A stretch of DNA of 64,000 nucleotides, from the NCBI RefSeq assembly GCF_902459465.1, contig NC_047071.1, forward strand, positions 7,954,098-8,018,097, read 5' to 3'. Source of the DNA: Asterias rubens. Its lineage: Eukaryota; Echinodermata; Asteroidea; Forcipulatida; Asteriidae. The notes under the pieces were generated by a model. It saw only the letters and a program-made list of their open reading frames with translations. It was not told the origin of the DNA and did not search any database. The stretch's first letter is position 1. Each line of letters starts with the position of its first letter. Positions 57,901 to 64,000 of this stretch are shown here, piece by piece. The position numbers were made by a program, and so were the translations under genes.

Positions 57901-60070
57901 CTGCTCTAGAATTGCAAGGGTCGTGAGTTCGAATCCCACCTGAGTAAATATGCCTGTGATATTTTTTCACAGGACTCGGAAAAGTACAGAGTATACAGTG
58001 CTAGCACACATCTGTGTATGCGTAAAAATAATTAATACCCTACAATCTGTAAGTTCATACGTGGAAATTCTACTCACAAAATGTCAGTCCTAAAGTGGTC
58101 TTATAATAATAATTAATAATTTGGGGGGCTAATCATCCTTACTCGCAGCTAAGAGCTGAATTGCGAAGGACGCAGCTACAACGTGTTCGAGAAGCAGGCA
58201 TGCAAGGGCGCATTCAGCTGCCAGCCACATCAACCCATTATGACCACGGAGCACAGCCAAGATCGAAAGTGTTTGATTTTTCCTGAGGGAGGAAAACCGG
58301 ATAGTCTGGAAAACCCTCGTGGCACAGCAGAGAACCAACGCACAACTCAACTCACATATGGCCCCGACCGGGAATCGAACTGGGGTCACCTTGGTGAGAG
58401 GCGAGCGCTTTACGCACAAGCCAACCGTGCCACCCTTAAATGGGGCTGAAACATTCAGAAAGAATCAGTTTAATGAGTACTCTTTACCTGTGCTCTGATT
58501 TCTTGAACTTGTTCTTTGCTTAGGTCTGAGATCTCCTCATGTTCCTGATACATGTAACCAACGGGTTCAGGTTCTTCAATGATAACCTTGGTTGTATTGA
58601 CCTGTTCAGGAGCTGGAGTTGATAACCGAGTCTGAGAAGAAGAAACGGAAAAAAAGGTGCGATGGTGTTAATTGCAAAAATGCAGGAATCACAGGACATC
58701 AAACTCATTTTGTTCATGGCTCCAAATTAGAATTAGCTGTTGCAAACAACTAATACAAACCAAATGGACCGATGGTATAAATGCCAAAAAAAAGTTAATT
58801 GCCTGACCTTTTAAAACATTATGTAGAAACCAGAATGTGATAGTCAAGGATCTTGTATTGGTATTCGGAACAAAACTTGGATCAACATAATGCACTCGTT
58901 ATAAAATGTCTATCAGTCACCTTTTTTTTTTAATACTGATTTGTGTGAAAGCTGTTTTAAAGTGAAATATGGGAAAAGACGACTCAGGTCTCTCCCTTTT
59001 TAGCAGAAACTGATTGACAATACCGGTGAGAACCTTTTTCTTGACACTTTACATAATGACATGGCCATGCAAGTATTTAGTTTAAGGGAAAACAAAAGAA
59101 TTACATGGATGCCACGAAGCAACTGCGCCTGTTGCCAACTTATGTTTTAAAAGAACAAAAACCAATCGGGTTATCTGTGAATTAGCCATACCGTTGCTGA
59201 AGTCTTTCCAAGTCTCGCCAAATTCCTGGCTTTGCATTCACGGCTGCAAATATCAAACTCAGTCTGATCACAAATGTAAGCTCCATATCTGCTGCATATG
59301 ACACACACAGGTTCATCATCAACAGGCCATCTTTGTTTTTTACTGTATGACACAACTTCCTCCTCATCACTCTCATGTTCCTCATCTATCTGCCCATTCT
59401 TCTCATCAGCATTCTCCGTCTTAACCACAGCTTCTTCTTTTCTTAAAGGTGTCTCTGAAGATGCCAGTCTCCCATCTCTTTTTATGTTTGCGATAGACTT
59501 CCTTATTGCAGCAATATCGATTGGAATCCCTGGAAGTGGAAGGTCAGAACCACCATGTATCCCACTGCTGACACCGAATTCTGAATCCCCTTTATGTGAA
59601 ATGGTAGAGTCATTCTTAGTTCCTAAAACTTCAGCCTCATCTTTGCACTTAAGTTGTAAAGGTACAGTATCTGATTTAATCGAGAATCCTACATGTAGGT
59701 CTGGGCATTTGATGTGTAAATGTTCTTCTCTTGCTGGGGTAGGTTTTGCCTCAAAATTTGTTGATGAGTCTTCCAACTTTGTGACTGATGATTCTCCTTG
59801 GCACAAAGTGGTTTTCCGAACTTCATTTTCTGGTAATATTTCTTCTCCTAAGGCTGAGATGCAATGTCCAGCCTCTATGCTGTTTGTTAATTTGAAAGGG
59901 TTGAGGGTTTGATGAGAAGTTTTGCAATGGTCGATGTGCTTAGATTCTGAGGTATTCTGTGTATTTATCACAGTATTGACAGGACAAACATCAGTTTTCT
60001 TTTTGGCAGAAGCTGTTGAGGCTGCAGGTGATTTTGCTGGCTTGCGTTTGACTGCCCTTGGAACGAACAT
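45955..60070 (-). CDS. DDX59: Zinc-finger HIT DEAD-box RNA helicase DDX59, 14 exons
   Basis: Minus-strand exons: 60070-59192, 58631-58488, 57010-56935, 56251-56132, 55553-55398, 54542-54411, 54081-54005, 53234-53106, 52635-52532, 51550-51484, 49528-49331, 48917-48851, 46903-46672 and 46006-45955 (TGA); frame kept, 810 aa (human 619, the difference being mainly a longer N-terminus). The N-terminus [10 protein letters not shown] matches DDX59. The zf-HIT is at about residues 250-285 ([27 protein letters not shown]). Helicase motifs: Q-like TPVQMQ, I AQTSSGKT, Ia [47 protein letters not shown]. Motifs I (usually TGSGKT) and II (usually DEAD) are atypical. Human DDX59 mutations cause orofaciodigital syndrome. 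Intron 12 is U12-type. Without the last splice, the frame would end at a TAG at 46668 (794 aa). Confidence 0.93.
46302..46650 (+). repeat. D-related MITE with its own central palindrome
   Basis: Left arm GGTAATTGTCAAAGACCAGT as in A and D copies; right arm ACTTCAGAGGGAGTTGTTTC. The centre is a perfect 34-bp palindrome with arm CTGAGAAAGGCTTCAGG at 46463-46496, found nowhere else in the window. Confidence 0.8.
47478..47836 (+). repeat. D-type TTAA MITE, full length
   Basis: Starts TTAAAGGCAAGGTACGCGTT, ends CATGTACCTTCCCTTTAA. The central palindrome AATAAAAGACTTCTAG / CTAGAAGTCTTTTATT is at 47633-47664. Lies inside the DDX59 U12 intron. Confidence 0.85.
47876..48055 (-). repeat. Inverted partner of 49930-50100
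   Basis: CCCTTGCACGCGCGTCACAC to CCACCAATAAGGTGCATCCAAG is the reverse of the segment at 49930-50100, with moderate divergence. The two copies face each other about 1.9 kb apart, in DDX59 introns 12 and 10. Confidence 0.75.
49647..50100. repeat. Palindromic GGGCCCAATTT MITE and adjacent repeat
   Basis: GGGCCCAATTTTACACAGCT at 49648 is inverted at the end (CGCTATGAAATTGGGCCC, 49914-49931), with GCTTAAC/GTTAAGC words inside. A 170-bp segment directly follows (49930-50100) that is the inverted partner of 47876-48055. Confidence 0.75.
50457..50860. repeat. Nested foldback element
   Basis: TGTATATTTGGTTTGCATGT plus TACTTGCCAGGTAGAGTTTG (50486-50535) are inverted at 50789-50853. TTTTGAGGCATTGCATGG at 50457 is inverted at about 50638-50655. 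Two inverted systems interlock. Lies in DDX59 intron 10. Confidence 0.7.
51186..51431. repeat. Palindromic GGGCCC MITE
   Basis: GGGCCCAGATTCATGGCTCT at the left; GGCAGAGCCATGAAAGTGGGCCC at the right; inner GCTTACG / AGTAAGC words. Related in design to 49647-49931. Confidence 0.75.
51605..51965 (+). repeat. S2 tRNA-like SINE
   Basis: GTGGCCGAGCGGATAGGA is a tRNA-Leu/Ser-like A box; TAGATTCTAGTCCCAGT is a worn B box. The body is TTGTGTCCCTGAGCAAGACA, TTGCTTCTCTCCACCC, TCCCCAGGGAGCTGAGATGG and TTTGAGATGCCCTTCGAGTG. Other copies: 55815 (+) and 57515 (-). Confidence 0.8.
52262..52475. repeat. GC-rich palindromic element
   Basis: CATTCGGGTGAACCCCTGA and TCGAACGACGTCATGCACCT at the left are inverted as CAGGTGAGCCCCTGAAATGACGTC and further right. 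The inner pair GCCCCAAGT / ACTTGGGGC closes the stem. Ends are about TCCCTGTGTCGACCC and GGGTCAACCCAGGGA. Confidence 0.65.
52840..53093 (-). repeat. A-type MITE, truncated, at a DDX59 donor site
   Basis: GGCTCCCTCTGAAGTAACAC to AAGGTGTCAGGTGTCTTTAA, with the A palindrome as GAGACCTCAGAATTAG / TTTTGAGGTC. Its end lies about 12 bp inside the intron from the exon 8 donor (53105). Confidence 0.75.
53585..53775. repeat. Palindromic MITE with GTGAAATCGACCCC end
   Basis: GTTGATTTCACAAAACTCTTC at the left; ACTCTTTGTGAAATCGACCCC at the right; inner TAGGACTTAGGACGAG / CTAAGTTAGGACGAG. The terminal word resembles the ends of the 5821-6681 element. Confidence 0.6.
54895..55175 (+). repeat. Unclassified repeat, copy 2
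   Basis: Matches 43504-43880 in order: GGAGCAAATATGTCCAAGCA, AATCCGAGAAGCGTTACTG, CCACATTACTTTGAAGTG and TTGCCATTAATTTTAAGAAT. Confidence 0.6.
55563..55750 (+). repeat. (CAAA)47 perfect microsatellite
   Basis: 188 bp of uninterrupted CAAA. On the DDX59 strand this is (TTTG)47 and it ends only 9 nt (TACCAACAG) before exon 5. It therefore forms the pyrimidine tract region of that acceptor. Long open frames across it are artefacts. Confidence 0.98.
55815..56090 (+). repeat. S2 SINE
   Basis: GTGTCGTGGCCGAAAGACTA, GGGTTCCAATCCCGGTCGTG (good B box), TTGCTTCTCTTCACCTAG and CTCCCCAGGGAGCAGAGATG. Lies in DDX59 intron 4 with the microsatellite. Confidence 0.8.
57515..57835 (-). repeat. S2 SINE, reversed
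   Basis: Minus-strand head GTCGTGGTCGAGCGAATA and GGGTTCAAATCCTGGTCGTG. The tail CCTTCGGATGTGCAAAGCGC ends near 57515. Confidence 0.8.
57838..58030 (+). repeat. S1 SINE, best copy
   Basis: TAGTCTAGTTTGTAAGACAC (A box), GAGTTCGAATCCCACCTGAG (B box), then GCCTGTGAT, TTTCACAGGACTC and GTATACAGTGCTAGCACACA. It sits directly next to a reversed S2 copy. Confidence 0.8.
58130..58440 (-). repeat. S3 tRNA-like SINE
   Basis: Minus strand: GGTGGCACGGTTGGCTTGTG, GCTCGCCTCTCACCAAGG, then B box CAGTTCGATTCCCGG, followed by a body ending GCTGCGAGTAAGGATGATT. Serves as the unbroken reference for 22440-23280. Confidence 0.8.
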
Positions 60071-61700
60071 ATTGATGTGGCGGAACTATGTGTAGTACTG
60101 CACAATCTCTACATGTAAATAAAAACACTGCAACCATCTGCAATGAAAACAATAAAGCAACTAATTGTTATAAAAAAAATGCCATCAACACAACACTCAA
60201 TGACTCAGCCACCACAACACAACATTAGTTGTCTAGACAAGAGAGTAGGCTATTATATTAAAGTAACGAGTAACTACCGCTAGGGAAAGTAGTCCTACAC
60301 ATATATGTTAAGCGCAATCTGTTAATCTGCCAAAGAACCGATCGCGCTGCGCTATTACAAGATGTTCCGCTCTATTGAAAGATCTTTTGTTCGCGCAGCC
60401 ATCAGTCGATCTCGCAACAGTCGATCGATTGTGCAATAAACATCTTTGCCTATCGACTGATCACGTTACAATGTATTTTTTGTCTGATCGATCAATGGTG
60501 CATGCAGAAATGGGTGTGCTATTCGACCTATGTGCAGGACCAGGAATAATCTAGCGTGATCGCCAAAGAAAGTGGTAAAAATGGGGCAAATCTAGTGACT
60601 AGTCGGTCAAAATTGTATGTGTTGGACCATTTCGCCCCGTGTTGGTGTCAAACCTATACCTCTGAAACCCTCCGGCCTTGTAATGCGGCTGTTGGGAGGA
60701 GGGATACGTTATCGCAACTATGCTTTTTTACTTGCATCTGTACATATTTCTATCTGCACCTGACACAAATTCCTGTTGCCTAAGTCAACCCATGTGGATG
60801 CCCTCACCACACGCAGAGCGTACATCTTCATTTCAATCATTTGACGGCTGCTTTACAAGGAAGAAGAAGAAGAATGAACCAGCATAGTTGCGATAGCCGT
60901 CGGAAGGGGGGTTACGTTATCATAACTAACTCAGAAAGTACTTTTTAGTAGGCCTACTGATATAATGGATGTAGCCATGGTGTAGTACTAGTAGTACTAC
61001 TAGTACGACTACTAGTAGCCGTACTAGGCTCTAAAATAATGAGACATTATTTTCAGTGCATTTCAAAACTTGTCATGCTTGTTTGAACCAGTTGAAGTTC
61101 AGGCTGTTGGTGTGGCAGTTGTCATCACCATCATCATGATCTAGACCCAGCAACTGGGGCGCTGTATGTACTGTACTCCTTTTTTCGAAATTCTATAGCT
61201 CCTCCATGCATATTGCACTGACCATGCATGCACTACGTTAGTTGCGATAATCGTAACCCTCCATCCTCCCGACGGTCGAGAGGATGGAGGGTTACGATTA
61301 TCGCAACTAGCACTACGTTGCCGACAGACGACAAAGGCCGACACAAACACAATTATTTGCGACTCAAAGTCCCAAAGATTATCGAAAACCAGAGACATGT
61401 CCGACAAACATGAATCCCTACCCGATACCTTACCTATCATTCAAGCAGGGTCCCCCAGAAGTTATTGTTGACATTTTTTCTATTATATCGCACAGCAGTT
61501 TCGCAGACAAATCTAACCTTGTATGGCCAATGGAGGGCGCCCTTTCATCTTGCGCGCGTTTTGTTTGTTTGTGGTGTGCTCTTATGTCACCAGGCTGAAG
61601 TGAGCACCGTGTTTGGGCCCAACACTAAATCGGGCCCAGCACCGAAATTATCCTCAGCACCGAATTAAAAAAAATCCGCAAACGACCGTCAATACACGTC
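60071..61700. other. DDX59 5' flank with foldback elements
   Basis: The DDX59 5' UTR and promoter should lie in the first few hundred bases, but no core element is convincing. TCGATC-rich words occur at 60400-60480, and a TAGTAC/GTACTA cluster at 60985-61027. Pieces of the GTTACG.TTATCGCAACTA foldback family occur at about 60684-60724 and 60887-60930. No gene is seen up to the satellite. Confidence 0.5.
61231..61319. mobile_element. 71-bp perfect foldback element with 9-bp target duplication
   Basis: TAGTTGCGATAATCGTAACC starts at 61240 and its exact complement ends at 61310. Arms are 30 bp with an 11-bp loop. GCACTACGT flanks both sides (61231-61239 and 61311-61319). Confidence 0.85.
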
Positions 61701-61729
61701 GACACCACCAGGGATGCTTTATCAGCATA

Positions 61730-64000
61730 CCTAACTTTAACGGAATTTGTGTCACCTTTAAATTATTAAATTTCACGATTTTCTTTCATGGATATGTTTA
61801 TTACATCCCTGACCACATCTCCTGGGCGGAAAAATAATCTCAGATCACTAATTAGCTCAGCCCAACTAATTAAACATTGACTCAAATTAGCTTGTGTATA
61901 AATAATGTACTAACTGCGGCAAACATACCTAACTTTGACGAAATTTGTGTCACTTTTAATTTATGGAATTTTAATATTTTCTTTCATAGATGTGTTTGTT
62001 AAATCCTTGACAACATCTCCTAGGCGGAAAAATAAGCTCAGATCACTAATTAGCTCAGCCCAACTAATTAAAGATTGTCTCAATTTGGCGCGTATATAGC
62101 CTAATAATGTACAAAGTGCAGGTAAACATACCTAACTTTGACGAAATTTGTGTCACCTTTAATTTAAGAAATTTTAATATTTTCTTTCATAGATATGTTT
62201 GTTACATCCCCGAACATATCTCCTGGGCGGAAAAATATTCTCAGAACACTAATTAGCTCAGCCCAACTAATTAAAATTGTCTCAAATTAGCGTTTGTATA
62301 GCCCAACAATGTACAAAGTGTGGGTAAACATACCTAACTTTGACGAAGTTTGTGTCACCTTTAATTTATGAAATTTTGATATTTTCTTTCATAGATATGT
62401 TTGTTACATCCCTGACCATATCTCCTAGGCGGAAAAACAATCGCATATCACTAATTAGCTTAGCCCAACTAATTAAAGATTGTCTCAAATTAGCGTGTGT
62501 ATATAGCCTCATAACGTATACAAAGTGCGGGTAGCATACCAAACTTTAACGAAATTTGTGTCACCTTTAATTTATGAAATTTTAATATTTTTTTCATAGA
62601 TATATTTGTTACATCCCTGACCATATCTCCTAGGCGGAAAAATAATCTCAGATCACTAATTAGCTCAGCCCAACTAATTAAAGATTGTCTAAAATTAGTG
62701 TGTGTATAGCCTATTAATGTACAAAGTCCGTGTATAGACATACCTAACTTTAACGAAATTTGTGTCACCTTTTATTTATGAAATTTTAATATTTTCTTCC
62801 ATAGATATGTTTGTTACATTCTTGAACACATCTCCTAGGCGGACAAATAATCTCACTTTACTAATTAACTCAGCCCAACTAATTAAAGATTGTCTCAAAT
62901 TAGTGTGTGTATAGCCTATTAATGTACAAAGTGCGGATACATACCTAACGAAATTTGTGTCACCTTTAATTTATGAGATTTTAATATTTTCTTTCATAGA
63001 TATGTGTGTTACATCCCTGACCATATCTCCTAGGCGGAAAAATAATCTCAGATCACTAATTAGCTCAGCCCAACTAATTAAAAATTGTCTCTAATTAGCG
63101 CTTGTATACAGCTACATAGTGTATTACAAAGTGCGTGTATAGACATACCTAACTTTGACGAAATTTGTGTCACATTTAATTTATGGAATTTTAATATTTT
63201 CTTTCATAGATGTGTTTGTTAAATCCCTGACTACATCTCCTAGGCGGAAAAATAAGCTCAGATCACTAATTAGCTCAGCCCAACTAATTAAAGAATGTCT
63301 CAAATTAGCGTTTGTATAGCCTAACAATGTACAAAGTGCGGGTAAACATACCTAACTTTGACGAGATTTGTGTCACCTTTAGTTTAAGAAATTTTAATAT
63401 TTTCTTTCATAAATATGTTTTTTATATCCCTGACCATATCTCCTGGGCGGAAAAATATTCTTAGACCATTAATTAGCTCAGCCCAACTAATTAAAATTGT
63501 CTCAAATTAGCGTTTGTATAGCCCAATAATGTACAAAGTGTGGGTAAACATACCTAACTTTGACGAAATTTGTGTCACGTTTAATTTATGAAATTTTAAT
63601 TTTTTTTTTTATAGATATGTTTGTTACATCCCTGACCACATCTCCTAGGCGGAAAAATAATGTCAGATCACTAATTAGCTCAGCCTATAACTAACTAAAA
63701 TTTGTCTCAAATTAGCGTGTGTATATAGACTAAATACGTAAAAGGTGCGGTTAACATAACTAACTTTGACGAAATTTGTGTCACCTTTAATTTATGAAAT
63801 TTTAATATTTTCTTTCATAAATATGTTTGTTACATCCCTGACCATATCTCCTTGGCGGAAAATTAATCTCAGATCACTACTTAGCTCAGCCCAACTAATT
63901 AAAGATTGTCTCAAATTAGCGTAGGTATATAGCCTCATAACGTATACAAAGTGCGTGTATATAGACATACCTATACTTTAACGAAATTTGTGTCACCTTT
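61730..64000 (+). repeat. Satellite array, about 203-bp monomers, 6-mer higher-order repeat
   Basis: Monomers begin (at CCTAACTTT) near 61730, 61928, 62131, 62333, 62539, 62743, 62944, 63148, 63351, 63553, 63759 and 63970. Shared words include GAAATTTGTGTCACCTTTAA, CATATCTCCTAGGCGGAAAA, CACTAATTAGCTCAGCCCAA and TGTACAAAGTGCGGG. The array continues past the window edge. Open frames in it are short and not conserved. Confidence 0.95.

Noticed and set aside
58370-58440. Second candidate tRNA gene
   Set aside because: The head of the S3 SINE; the body and tail recur at 22440-23280.
59298-59912. 204-codon + strand open frame
   Set aside because: The antisense shadow of DDX59 exon 1.
62490-62768. 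92-codon minus-strand frame
   Set aside because: Lies across satellite monomers; not conserved between units.

Overview
The window is animal nuclear DNA. Its genes are short conserved exons split by GT-AG introns that are full of small inverted-repeat transposons, SINEs and LINE pieces. Gene content (GKAP1, ATP5F1A, ARL14EP and DDX59 orthologues), an L2/CR1-group LINE with a 2A-like N-terminal motif, and very dense palindromic MITEs suggest a marine deuterostome. I think an echinoderm (sea star or sea urchin relative) is most likely, but this is inference. No bacterial, viral or organellar segment was seen.

Five protein genes were reassembled exon by exon, and every exon junction keeps the reading frame. 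(1) GKAP1, + strand, 87-11246, 9 exons, 370 aa. (2) A TPR protein with two membrane segments, + strand, 13948-21557, 7 exons, 251 aa, of no orthologue I can name. (3) An ARL14EP/ARL14EPL-type protein, - strand, 31746-24154, 3 exons, 185 aa; its second intron holds a broken LINE. (4) ATP5F1A, mitochondrial ATP synthase alpha, + strand, 32054-44180, 11 exons, 555 aa, head-to-head with gene 3 across about 300 bp. (5) DDX59, a zf-HIT DEAD-box helicase, - strand, 60070-45955, 14 exons, 810 aa, convergent with ATP5F1A.

The best single observation is in DDX59. Intron 12 (48850-46904) has textbook U12 minor-spliceosome signals: ATATCCTTTT at the 5' end, branch site TTCCTTGAC, and terminal AC. Only this reading joins the helicase C-terminus to its conserved tail without a stop.

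The non-coding part is dominated by TTAA-flanked MITEs, named here A, B, C and D. A, B and D share homologous arms but carry different perfect palindromes at their centre. Other families are a tRNA-like SINE set (S1, S2, S3), foldback mini-elements with perfect 9-bp target duplications, 17-bp and 25-bp minisatellites, and a (CAAA)47 microsatellite forming a splice-acceptor tract. The right end (61730-64000) is a satellite of about 203-bp monomers with a 6-monomer, 1220-bp higher-order period that runs off the window.
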